From contig VGML01000041.1 in assembly GCA_016866415.1 (NCBI GenBank), positions 1-13,632 on the forward strand: DNA of 13,632 nucleotides, in the 5' to 3' direction. The notes under the pieces are model-generated. The model was not told the DNA's origin, searched no databases, and saw nothing but the letters and a program-made list of their open reading frames with translations. A program made the translations under genes and the position numbers. This document shows positions 1-6,651 of the stretch, in pieces (the first letter of the stretch is position 1; each line of letters begins with the position of its first letter). The stretch comes from Bacteroidota bacterium. Lineage in GTDB: Bacteria > Bacteroidota > Bacteroidia > Flavobacteriales_D > Crocinitomicaceae.

Positions 1-1
1 A

Positions 2-340
2 ATTGCGATTAAGAGTAAGAATATGGCTCTTCATCAGAAATTAATACAAGTTTGTTTGGTTTTGTCCTTGCTCTTTTTACTTTGCTATGTTGCTTACCAC
101 ATGACGTCTGATTCAACGCCTTATGGTGGTAATTTGAAAGGGCTTTATTATTTCATTTTGATTTCCCACATTTTATTGAGCATTGCTGTGATTCCATTGG
201 TATTATTCACGTACCTTTTCGCTTGGGAAGGAAAATTTGACAAACACAAAAAATGGACGCGTTTCGCATTTCCAATTTGGTTGTATGTAGCTGTTACGGG
301 TGTTGTTGTTTATTTAATGATTTCCCCTTATTACAAGTAA
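2..340 (+). CDS. DUF420 family membrane protein, 5' end cut by window edge
   Basis: The reading frame is open from the first bases, so the ATG at 23 is probably internal. The residues before it (IAIKSKN, then MALHQKL) fit the usual 'basic stretch then H-x-K' entry into the first helix of DUF420 proteins. Three hydrophobic segments are visible, around YYFILISHILL and FPIWLYVAVTGVVVYLMI and near the visible N-terminus. Several histidines lie at helix ends, and the conserved GKFDKHKK loop and C-terminal ISPYY are present. Family members are small integral membrane proteins of about 150-180 residues, so roughly a third is missing upstream. In Bacteroidota they often sit beside cytochrome oxidase or SCO1 genes. 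A role in respiratory-chain assembly is only an inference here because the upstream neighbours are not visible. A 44-bp gap with its own promoter box separates it from the next gene. Confidence 0.85.
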   Translation: MAIKSKNMALHQKLIQVCLVLSLLFLLCYVAYHMTSDSTPYGGNLKGLYYFILISHILLSIAVIPLVLFTYLFAWEGKFDKHKKWTRFAFPIWLYVAVTGVVVYLMISPYYK

Positions 341-370
341 ACTATTTCGCCTTCCTTTCGCTCAATTTTT

Positions 371-378
371 TACCTTTG
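371..378 (+). promoter_or_regulatory. Bacteroidota -7 box (TACCTTTG) for the dCMP deaminase gene
   Basis: TACCTTTG is an exact match to the TAnnTTTG -7 consensus of Bacteroidota sigma-ABfr promoters. I see no convincing TTTG -33 element at the expected distance. The box ends 6 bases before the ATG at 385, so transcription should start at or next to the start codon and the mRNA would have almost no leader. Confidence 0.6.
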
Positions 379-384
379 TGGTAA

Positions 385-828
385 ATGGAACTTGCAGCTC
401 AAGAAAAACAATTTCGTTACGATAAAGCTTATTTACGTTTAGCAAAAAGCTGGTCCGTATTATCGCATTGTAAACGCAAACAAGTGGGCGCAATTATTGT
501 AAAAGATTCCATTATTATTTCGGATGGATACAACGGAACCCCAGCAGGATTTGATAATTGTTGTGAAAACGAACAAGGAGAAACGCATTGGTACGTGCTT
601 CATGCTGAAGCAAACGCCATTTTAAAAGTTGCAAGGTCAACTAATAATTGCAAAGGCGCCACACTTTATCTAACCCATTCCCCCTGTAAGGATTGTAGTA
701 AATTGGTTTTGCAGTCAGGAATAACAAGATTAGTTTACCAGGAAGCATACAAAGACACTTCGGGTATTGATTTTTTAACGAGTGCAGGACTAGAAGTATT
801 GAAAATAGAAAACATTGATGATGTCTGA
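385..828 (+). CDS. dCMP deaminase (ComEB/deoxycytidylate deaminase family)
   Basis: This 147-residue protein belongs to the zinc-dependent cytidine/deoxycytidylate deaminase superfamily. It should convert dCMP to dUMP in the cytoplasm, supplying substrate for thymidylate synthase. The catalytic signature is complete: H73-A-E75 (zinc ligand and proton shuttle) and P100-C101-K-D-C104 (the other two zinc ligands). The upstream VGAIIVKD and DGYNGTPAGF segments are typical of dCMP deaminases rather than tRNA or guanine deaminases. An extra Cys pair (C59-C60) and a His in the GETHWYVLHAE stretch match the usual second-metal region of ComEB-like enzymes. The length is normal for the family. The ATG at 385 has no Shine-Dalgarno sequence and sits just after a promoter box. 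The 3' end overlaps the next gene by 11 bases if that gene starts at 818, so the two are probably co-transcribed and translationally coupled. Confidence 0.93.
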   Translation: MELAAQEKQFRYDKAYLRLAKSWSVLSHCKRKQVGAIIVKDSIIISDGYNGTPAGFDNCCENEQGETHWYVLHAEANAILKVARSTNNCKGATLYLTHSPCKDCSKLVLQSGITRLVYQEAYKDTSGIDFLTSAGLEVLKIENIDDV

Positions 829-2407
829 AGAACCGAAATCGAACTATAAATTACCATTAATAATTGCGCTTGCTATTTGCGTAGGGCTTCTAGTTGGAAA
901 TAAACTTGCAATTCCCACTTTATCGACGCAAAGTAATTCAACGGACGTTCAAAAACTGAATGACATCTTGAATTTACTGGACGATCGTTATGTCGATAAA
1001 ATTAATAAAGACGCCATTTACGAAGAAACCATTTCCGAAATGCTTCATAAATTGGATCCACATAGTAATTACATGTCGGCGAAGGAAATGAAAGCTGTCA
1101 ATGAAGGAATCGATGGGAAATTTGGCGGAATTGGTGTTCGGTTTCTAATTCTTCGAGATACCATTTGCGTTTCACATGTTATCGAAGGCTCTCCTTCTGA
1201 TTTTGCTGGAGTAAAGGCTGGCGACAAGATTATTGAAATCAACGGAAAAAGTCTTGGGAAAAAGAAGATAGAAACGGAAGACGTTATGTCAAAACTCAAA
1301 GGAGAGCCTGGAACAGAAGTCCAAATTAAAGTCCTACGTGGAAATTCAAAGAAGACAATTACAATCACAAGAGATTTAATTCCAATACGCTCCGTTTCAT
1401 GCGCTTACATGATTGATAGAAATACAGGCTATATTCTAATTGATCAATTTTCAGTTCCAACGGCAGAAGAATTTCACCAAGAAGCCAAGAGGCAGAAAAG
1501 TTTAGGAATGACTAAATTGGTTTTGGATTTAAGAAACAATCCTGGAGGGGTATTAACGAGTGCAACAGATATCGCTGACGAATTTTTACCTGGAGGAATG
1601 ACGATTTTGAAAACCAAAGGTAGAAGAACGGGTGAACAAATTTACAAATCCAAAGATGGTGATTTACTCGAAAAAACAGAAGTTGTGGTTCTCATTAACT
1701 CAAACTCAGCCTCAGCAAGCGAAATTTTAGCAGGTGCCTTGCAAGATAATGACAGAGCGGTAATTGTTGGTCGACGCTCCTTTGGAAAAGGATTGGTGCA
1801 AGAAGACCGCGCGCTGAGAGATGGAAGTAACTTAAGAATTACCATTGCTCGATACTACACGCCATCCGGAAGATGCATTCAACGGCCTTATTCAGGAGAC
1901 TATGAAGATTATATAAAAGATGAAGAGCGATTCTTAAACGGCGAACTATACCAAGCGGATAAACAAAAATTACCCGACTCATTGAAGTTTAAAACACGAA
2001 AAGGACGAATCGTTTATGGCGGGGGCGGCATTTACCCAGATGTTTTTGTACCGCTCGATTCAACCGGGGGAAGCTTTTATTTGACGGAATTACAATTTAG
2101 TGGTGCCTTCAATGCGTTTGCTTTTGATTATGTTAAAGATAAACGAAACAAATGGAATTCAGCTGAGCAATTCGCAAAATCATTTGTCGTAGATGACGCC
2201 ATTTTAAAATCCTTTTGCGCTTTTAGCTCCAAAAACTTCAAAGTTTCATATGTAGATGGTGAATTCAAAAAGAGTAAAAAGCTCATTTCTAAATTATTAA
2301 AAGCTGAAATAGCGCGTCAAATTTGGACCGAAGAAGGGTTTTATCGGGTAATCAATCCGGAGGATAATGAGTTTAGGGAGGCGATTAAATGTTTGGAGAG
2401 GAAATAA
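818..2407 (+). CDS. S41 family carboxy-terminal processing protease (CtpA/Prc type)
   Basis: This serine protease is anchored in the inner membrane with its catalytic part in the periplasm, where such enzymes trim or degrade proteins from exposed C-termini. Numbered from the ATG at 818, a single hydrophobic segment (about 11-29) acts as a signal anchor. A PDZ domain follows (about 85-180, with GGIGVRF, GSPSDFAGVKAGDKI and INGK). The S41 core has LRNNPGG (238-244), the catalytic Ser in SASASE (S299) and the Lys in SFGKGLVQ (K324), with Gln at 328. The 25-residue Ser-Lys spacing is standard. About 170 residues continue past the core, as in many Bacteroidota S41 proteases. A TTG (815) and two ATGs (818, 821) stand in frame inside the end of the dCMP deaminase gene. 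I chose 818; 821 is equally possible. No promoter of its own is seen. Confidence 0.93.
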   Translation: MMSEEPKSNYKLPLIIALAICVGLLVGNKLAIPTLSTQSNSTDVQKLNDILNLLDDRYVDKINKDAIYEETISEMLHKLDPHSNYMSAKEMKAVNEGIDGKFGGIGVRFLILRDTICVSHVIEGSPSDFAGVKAGDKIIEINGKSLGKKKIETEDVMSKLKGEPGTEVQIKVLRGNSKKTITITRDLIPIRSVSCAYMIDRNTGYILIDQFSVPTAEEFHQEAKRQKSLGMTKLVLDLRNNPGGVLTSATDIADEFLPGGMTILKTKGRRTGEQIYKSKDGDLLEKTEVVVLINSNSASASEILAGALQDNDRAVIVGRRSFGKGLVQEDRALRDGSNLRITIARYYTPSGRCIQRPYSGDYEDYIKDEERFLNGELYQADKQKLPDSLKFKTRKGRIVYGGGGIYPDVFVPLDSTGGSFYLTELQFSGAFNAFAFDYVKDKRNKWNSAEQFAKSFVVDDAILKSFCAFSSKNFKVSYVDGEFKKSKKLISKLLKAEIARQIWTEEGFYRVINPEDNEFREAIKCLERK

Positions 2408-2433
2408 TTTGTACTAAGATATTTACTTTCAAC

Positions 2434-2459
2434 TTTCAGTTTTTCGTTTTCAGTTTTTC
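2434..2459. repeat. 12-bp direct repeat (TTTCAGTTTTTC twice, 14-bp period)
   Basis: TTTCAGTTTTTC occurs at 2434-2445 and again at 2448-2459. The second copy covers the last codons and stop of the minus-strand XRE gene, and the first lies in the 42-bp gap between converging genes. It reads as a short local duplication next to a stop codon. I see no hairpin here that would serve as a terminator for either converging gene. Confidence 0.6.
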
Positions 2460-2797
2460 TCCATTACCCGATCCAGCATCTTCTTCAAATACTCAATCTC
2501 GTCTTTCAGCGTTTGAATGTGATCCTTATCTGCCTGAAAATTCGCATGTAAATAGGTTACTGCTTCCTGATTATGATTTTGGTTTACAACCGTATTTGCT
2601 TTTTCTCCAACTAATTCTGTGACAGTTGTTTCCAATGCGTTAGCAATTACAATTAGCCGCGGCACACTAATGCGGTTATCGTCTTTCTCCAGGCGTGCAT
2701 AATTAGATTGCGTAATATCCAATGCAGAAGCCAAGTTTTCTTGCGAAAGCCCTTTTTCTTCGCGAAGTAGGCGGATTTTATTGCCGATTGAGTTCAT
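2450..2797 (-). CDS. XRE-family HTH transcriptional regulator with C-terminal coiled coil
   Basis: This small DNA-binding protein of 115 residues has an N-terminal Cro/C1-type helix-turn-helix: IGNKIRLLREEKGLSQENLA, followed by ITQSNYARLEKDD and LIVIANALETTVTELVG, spanning about residues 3-64. A polar linker follows, then a heptad-like segment (about 88-113, KDHIQTLKDEIEYLKKMLDRV) that probably forms a coiled-coil dimerisation helix. The frame stays open for 34 residues upstream, but those are AT-rich and unlike the family. The ATG at 2797 puts the HTH at the very N-terminus, as is normal, and leaves room for a promoter box at 2832-2839. An inverted repeat centred on that box suggests autoregulation. 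The gene diverges from the small unknown gene at 2915, which it may also control. The fold is certain and the target is unknown. Confidence 0.9.
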   Translation of the reverse strand: MNSIGNKIRLLREEKGLSQENLASALDITQSNYARLEKDDNRISVPRLIVIANALETTVTELVGEKANTVVNQNHNQEAVTYLHANFQADKDHIQTLKDEIEYLKKMLDRVMEKN

Positions 2798-2816
2798 GGT
2801 AAATATATTTAAAAAA

Positions 2817-2851
2817 CAACTAAAATAGTTACAAATATACTTATTTAGTTG
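2817..2851. promoter_or_regulatory. Candidate XRE operator: 8-bp inverted repeat around a promoter box
   Basis: CAACTAAA (2817-2824) and TTTAGTTG (2844-2851) form a perfect 8-bp inverted repeat with a 19-bp spacer. A further TAGTT at 2826-2830 pairs with AACTA (2818-2822) as a tighter palindrome. The spacer holds CAAATATA (2832-2839), which on the minus strand reads TATATTTG, an exact TAnnTTTG -7 box 34 bases before the XRE start codon. Binding by an XRE dimer here would block its own promoter. That the XRE protein is the binder is inferred from position only. Confidence 0.5.
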
Positions 2852-2883
2852 AAATTTTATTGAAATAAAAAAATATTTAGCAT

Positions 2884-2891
2884 CAAATTTG
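2884..2891 (+). promoter_or_regulatory. Probable -7 box (CAAATTTG) for the 2915 gene
   Basis: CAAATTTG differs from TAnnTTTG at one position. A TTG at 2860-2862 lies 21 bases upstream, within the spacing usual for the -33 element. The expected start site falls near 2896-2899, giving a leader of under 20 bases. The leader region also holds the 6-bp inverted repeat ATCAAA (2882-2887) / TTTGAT (2900-2905). No other promoter box is seen before the gene at 3234, so this one may serve both genes. Confidence 0.4.
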
Positions 2892-2914
2892 CAAAACATT
2901 TTGATTTACACTTA

Positions 2915-3226
2915 ATGATTTCTTTATTTCACCTTATTCAAGAATTGGAAAATAATCTTAAACCAGATTGTTGTAGCAGTACTTTGATTGTAAATGGCGG
3001 GGAACTAAAAATCAAATTATATGATACTATTGCTGATGCTTGCGGAGAAAATGAAAAATATAAATGGTATTATTTAGATAAAATCGTTTTGTTGAATAAT
3101 AAAACAAAAAGAGGAAAGGGCATCGTTTGTCATAAATGTCAAAATGATAAATGCGTCATTTCGTTGATAATTGATCAAGATGAAAATACTCGCTTTTGTG
3201 TCGCTGAAAATATTGCTTTAAAATAA
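2915..3226 (+). CDS. Small protein of unknown function with CxxC/CxxxxC cysteine cluster
   Basis: I do not recognise this 103-residue protein. It has no signal peptide or membrane segment and is probably cytoplasmic. It starts with a leucine-rich helix (MISLFHLIQELENNL). A CC pair (19-20) and mixed beta-type segments (TLIVNGGELKIKLYD, KWYYLDKIVLL) follow. Near the C-terminus is a cysteine cluster, CHKCQNDKC (about 72-80), with another Cys near residue 94. The CxxC-x4-C spacing could bind a metal, but the sequence does not settle that. The gene diverges from the XRE regulator across a 117-bp region with candidate operator and promoter elements. It ends 7 bases before the large exported repeat protein, so the two are likely one transcript. 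It could be a partner or effector of the regulator, which is speculative. Confidence 0.7.
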   Translation: MISLFHLIQELENNLKPDCCSSTLIVNGGELKIKLYDTIADACGENEKYKWYYLDKIVLLNNKTKRGKGIVCHKCQNDKCVISLIIDQDENTRFCVAENIALK

Positions 3227-3233
3227 ATTAATT

Positions 3234-5513
3234 ATGAAATCCACTTTAAATTATTTCTTATCTTATCTCTTAATTTTTTTAAATGGTCTCATTTATGCCC
3301 AAAACCCGGGCGTGCTTGATCCTTCATTTAATATTGGCACCAGCGCCAACGGATCTGTCATGGCAATAGCCGTTCAGAATGATGGTAAAATAATAATTGG
3401 GGGAAGTTTCACTTCTTACAACGGAATACCAGCAAATAGAATTGCTCGGCTCAATATAGACGGCTCAATAGATACAACCTTTGACGTTGGAACTGGAGCT
3501 AATGGCAATGTTAACGCAATTTGCGTTTTAAGTGATGGAAATATTATAATTGGGGGTAGTTTTACCTCTATAAATGGTATGGGAATAGTCCGTATTGCAA
3601 AACTCACTACAACTGGAATTTTATGGTCTACAATTAATGCATGGGTTCATGGTAACCCAAACGGTGTAATAAATTCAATTATTTCGCAAAGTGATGGAAA
3701 AATACTAGTTGGCGGAGATTTTACTATTTATGGGGGTTATGATTGGCGAGGTGTAGTACGTATCGATGAATGGGGAATTGTTGATCAATCTTTCAACTCA
3801 ATGTCTGGTTCTACATTAGGTGCAAATGGTTCTGTAAAATGTTTAGCTGTTCAAGGGGATGGGAAAATAATAGTTGGTGGATTATTCTCTTCATTTAATG
3901 GCAATACAAGAAATCGGCTTGCAAGATTGAATGCAAATGGTACTATTGATCCATCTTTTAATACGGGTCCTGGATTTGCAGGTTCTGGAATTTCTAATGG
4001 TGTTTATTGCACGAAAATTCAAAGTGATGGAAAAATCTTAGTGGGTGGAGACTTTACTTCATTCAATGGCGTTCCTTTAAATAAATATGGGCGATTAAAT
4101 TCTAACAGCTCCTTTGATAGTGGTTTCAATAGCTACACTATTAGCGGTTCTGTTGCGTCATTTAATATTCAAAGTGATGGAAAAATTATTGTTTCAGGCT
4201 GGTTTACTAATTTCGCAGGTTCAGCAATAAATCATATCGGAAGAGTTAACTCAAATGGAATAATTGATGCTTCTTTTACTGCAGGGACAGGTGCAGGAAA
4301 TACCATATATACATCGACTTTACAAAACGATGGTAAAATATTAATAGGAGGTCTATTCACATCTTATAATGGAACAGGTGCAAACAGATTTGCAAGAATT
4401 ATGGGTGATTGTACACCCCCATCAGCACCTACTGGTCAAGCATCTCAGTCGTTCTGTATAAATGCTACAATATCTGATTTAGTAGCAACTGGCTCAGGAA
4501 TTCAATGGTATTCTTCTTCAACTGGAGGCACTCCATTAGGGGCACAAACACAATTAACTTCGGGCGCGTCATATTATGCTTCACAAACAGTTACTTGTGC
4601 TAGTCTTTCTAGACTCCAGGTTACGGTTACTATTAATCAACCAGTTGATCCCACTTTTGATCAACTTGGTCCTATCTGTCAAGGGTCAACTTTGAATCTT
4701 TCAACCATTTCAAACAATGAAATTACAGGCATTTGGTCACCTGCAATAGATAACTCGGTTACAACAACATACTCATTCATTCCAAATGCCAACGAATGCG
4801 CAAATTCTACAACAATGACAGTTGTTGTAGAATCTCCATCTACACCAACATTTACTCAGCTTCCAGCAATTTGTAGTGGTGGAACCATTTCTTTACCTTC
4901 AGTTTCAAATGAGAATATCTCCGGTACTTGGTCGCCAGCAATAAATAATACAGCAACAACCACGTATACTTTCACACCGAATACAGGTCAATGTGCTAAT
5001 ACACAAACAATGACTGTAACAGTAAACCCACTCCCAACAGTTACACTTGCTGCTTTCAATTCGGTATGTGATACGACAGGTTTAGTTAACTTATCTGGTG
5101 GAAGCCCAGCTGGTGGAACATTCGCTGGAACTTCAGTGAGTAATAATTCATTCAATACCTCAGTTGGCATTGGATCATACCCAATAACTTATTCTTACAC
5201 AAATTCAAATGGCTGTAGTTCAACTGCTACGCAGAATTTAGTAGTTATTTCATGTGCTGGCTCTAATGTAATCGAATTAATTGAAAATGGAATTGTGCTC
5301 TACCCAAATCCTACACTAGATGCATTTACAATAGAAACAAATGAAGATTTAACGGGTAAATCATTTATTATTCATGATGTCAGCGGTCGCGTTCTTTCAA
5401 CAGGTACTTTGCAAGGAAGCAAAACCACGATTCAAGTTTCATCACTTTCAACAGGTTCGTATTATATCAATTTACCTGAGACGAATCAGACCTTGAAATT
5501 TATCAAGCAGTAG
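3234..5513 (+). CDS. T9SS-exported delta-60 repeat protein with Ig-like modules
   Basis: This 759-residue secreted or surface protein starts with a signal peptide (about 1-23, ending YAQ). Seven delta-60 repeats follow, each marked by a DGKIIVGG-like core at residues 50, 101, 154, 209, 265, 315 and 367, spaced 50-56 apart. Seven blades would fit one closed beta-propeller, which is my inference. From about 394 to 672 come four Cys-containing Ig-like modules. Those at 472-533 and 537-598 are clear duplicates (WSPAI-N-TTTY-F-PN-C). The end (about 688-759, starting LYPNPT, with the usual DVSGRVL and SLSTGSYYI) is a type A T9SS C-terminal sorting domain, which sends proteins across the outer membrane and is then removed. 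No enzymatic motif is visible, so binding or adhesion is likelier. It probably shares a transcript with the gene at 2915, and a terminator follows. Confidence 0.92.
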   Translation: MKSTLNYFLSYLLIFLNGLIYAQNPGVLDPSFNIGTSANGSVMAIAVQNDGKIIIGGSFTSYNGIPANRIARLNIDGSIDTTFDVGTGANGNVNAICVLSDGNIIIGGSFTSINGMGIVRIAKLTTTGILWSTINAWVHGNPNGVINSIISQSDGKILVGGDFTIYGGYDWRGVVRIDEWGIVDQSFNSMSGSTLGANGSVKCLAVQGDGKIIVGGLFSSFNGNTRNRLARLNANGTIDPSFNTGPGFAGSGISNGVYCTKIQSDGKILVGGDFTSFNGVPLNKYGRLNSNSSFDSGFNSYTISGSVASFNIQSDGKIIVSGWFTNFAGSAINHIGRVNSNGIIDASFTAGTGAGNTIYTSTLQNDGKILIGGLFTSYNGTGANRFARIMGDCTPPSAPTGQASQSFCINATISDLVATGSGIQWYSSSTGGTPLGAQTQLTSGASYYASQTVTCASLSRLQVTVTINQPVDPTFDQLGPICQGSTLNLSTISNNEITGIWSPAIDNSVTTTYSFIPNANECANSTTMTVVVESPSTPTFTQLPAICSGGTISLPSVSNENISGTWSPAINNTATTTYTFTPNTGQCANTQTMTVTVNPLPTVTLAAFNSVCDTTGLVNLSGGSPAGGTFAGTSVSNNSFNTSVGIGSYPITYSYTNSNGCSSTATQNLVVISCAGSNVIELIENGIVLYPNPTLDAFTIETNEDLTGKSFIIHDVSGRVLSTGTLQGSKTTIQVSSLSTGSYYINLPETNQTLKFIKQ

Positions 5514-5534
5514 TAGAAATAAATAGTTTAATTG

Positions 5535-5569
5535 ACCTCCCCTCAACATCGCTTGTCGGGAGGTTTTTT
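5535..5569 (+). terminator. Rho-independent terminator after the delta-60 gene
   Basis: ACCTCCC (5535-5541) and GGGAGGT (5558-5564) form a perfect 7-bp, GC-rich stem with a 16-base loop, followed by a T run to 5569. It lies 21 bases after the stop codon and ends the 2915-5513 transcript. Confidence 0.85.
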
Positions 5570-5613
5570 GATTAAAATTAAATCATTATCTCGATTATTA
5601 AATAACCATTTTG

Positions 5614-5630
5614 TATATTTAGGTAAAGGA
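5614..5630 (+). promoter_or_regulatory. Weak -7 box and Shine-Dalgarno-like site before the DUF1016 gene
   Basis: TATATTTA (5614-5621) matches TAnnTTTG except for the last base. AAAGGA (5625-5630) sits 5 bases before the ATG at 5636 and looks like a Shine-Dalgarno sequence. That is unusual in this window, where most starts have none. Confidence 0.35.
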
Positions 5631-5635
5631 AATAT

Positions 5636-6649
5636 ATGAAACTAGTTAATCCCGAATTTGATTTATTAAACGAACTGGAATTCTTAATTGAATCGAGTAA
5701 AAAACGAGTTAAACGAGCAGTAAATGGAGAATTAAATTTGCTTTTTTGGCAAATTGGAAAACGAATTAACGATGAAATTCTACTAAATAATCGAGCTGAA
5801 TACGGTAAACAAGTCGTTCCGACAATTGCAGAAAAGTTAACTGCGAAATACGGACGGAATTTTGAAGCACGAAACTTACGTAGAATGATGCAGTTTGCAA
5901 CGAGTATGAATGATTTTAAAATTGTGGCGCCAGTGGCGCCACAATTGACGTGGTCTCATATTATTGAATTACTTTCAGTTAAAACATTTGACGGACGAAT
6001 ATTCTATGCAAACCTCGCCATCGAGGAAAATTGGAGTAAACGTGAATTAAGAAAACAAATTAATTTGAAAGCATTTGAACGGACTGAAATTGCGAATCTT
6101 CAAATGAAAAGCGAAAGTAATGACCTGCTCAACACCTTTAAAGATCCCTACGTGCTTGATTTCTTGAATCTTAAAAGTTCATTCATTGAAAGCGACTTAG
6201 AATCAGCAATCTTAAGAGACCTTGAGAATTTTATTTTGGAATTGGGAAAAGGTTTTGCTTTTATGGAGCGTCAAAAGAGAATTATTATCGATGGTGAAGA
6301 CTTCAATCTAGACCTACTTTTTTATAATCGAAATTTGAAAAGGTTGGTGGCTGTGGAACTTAAACTAGGGAAATTCCAAGCGCAATTTAAGGGACAAATG
6401 GAGTTGTATTTAAAATGGCTTAATCGATATGAAAAAGCGGAAGACGAAAAAGAACCAATTGGTTTAATACTTTGTGCCGAAAGCAATAAAGAACAAATTG
6501 AACTTTTGGAAATGCATAAAGATGGGATTATGGTTGCCGAATATTGGACAGTCATGCCACCTAAAAAAGAAATGGAGCAAAAACTTCATCAATTGCTTAT
6601 GGAAGCTAAAGAAAGAATGTTAATTTATGGGAAAGAAAAAGAACTATAA
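5636..6649 (+). CDS. DUF1016/YhcG-type PDDEXK nuclease domain protein
   Basis: This 337-residue protein has the two-part layout of the YhcG/DUF1016 family. The N-terminal helical domain (about 10-155) has LFWQIGKRI, YGKQVV and RNLRRMMQFA, then the family's QLTWSHIIELL motif. The C-terminal PDDEXK-like domain (about 165-310) has D226 in LDLLFY, E241-L-K243 in VAVELKLG, and Q254 in GQMELYL, which together fit a restriction-endonuclease-like active site. Family members are scattered through accessory regions and thought to be mobile. The cellular role is not established, and claims of Holliday-junction or DNA-repair activity are not something this sequence can show. No methyltransferase or restriction partner is adjacent, so it stands alone. 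A GC-rich palindrome within the gene encodes VAPVAPQ at the junction before the WSH motif. The stop is 2 bases from the converging SOUL gene. Confidence 0.92.
   Translation: MKLVNPEFDLLNELEFLIESSKKRVKRAVNGELNLLFWQIGKRINDEILLNNRAEYGKQVVPTIAEKLTAKYGRNFEARNLRRMMQFATSMNDFKIVAPVAPQLTWSHIIELLSVKTFDGRIFYANLAIEENWSKRELRKQINLKAFERTEIANLQMKSESNDLLNTFKDPYVLDFLNLKSSFIESDLESAILRDLENFILELGKGFAFMERQKRIIIDGEDFNLDLLFYNRNLKRLVAVELKLGKFQAQFKGQMELYLKWLNRYEKAEDEKEPIGLILCAESNKEQIELLEMHKDGIMVAEYWTVMPPKKEMEQKLHQLLMEAKERMLIYGKEKEL
5920..5946. repeat. GC-rich 27-bp palindrome with 9-bp tandem duplication, inside a gene
   Basis: AATTGTGGCGCCA (5920-5932) and TGGCGCCACAATT (5934-5946) are perfect inverted 13-bp arms around a single G at 5933. 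The core is also GTGGCGCCA repeated in tandem (5924-5932 and 5933-5941). It is read in frame as IVAPVAPQL. Such a GC-rich stretch stands out in AT-rich DNA. No target-site duplication or transposon end is recognisable. Confidence 0.85.
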
Positions 6650-6651
6650 GT

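Noticed and set aside
2389..2622. 77-codon plus-strand frame after the S41 gene
   Set aside because: It is antisense to the XRE gene, has no promoter or family features, and reads as low-complexity Phe/Ser/Pro.
2798..2899. 34-residue N-terminal extension of the XRE protein
   Set aside because: It is AT-rich and unlike the family, would run through the promoter box and operator, and the ATG at 2797 gives the normal N-terminal HTH.
3378..4352. Possible CRISPR-like or tandem DNA repeats (AAAGTGATGGAAAAAT recurring)
   Set aside because: The recurrences are 150-170 bp apart, in frame and imperfect. They are explained by the delta-60 protein repeats.
4988..5170. Minus-strand frames inside the delta-60 gene (also 3416-3607)
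   Set aside because: They are shadows of a strongly supported plus-strand gene.
5920..5946. Palindrome as a transposon end or terminator
   Set aside because: It lies in the middle of an intact coding frame, has no T run, and has no partner end or target duplication.
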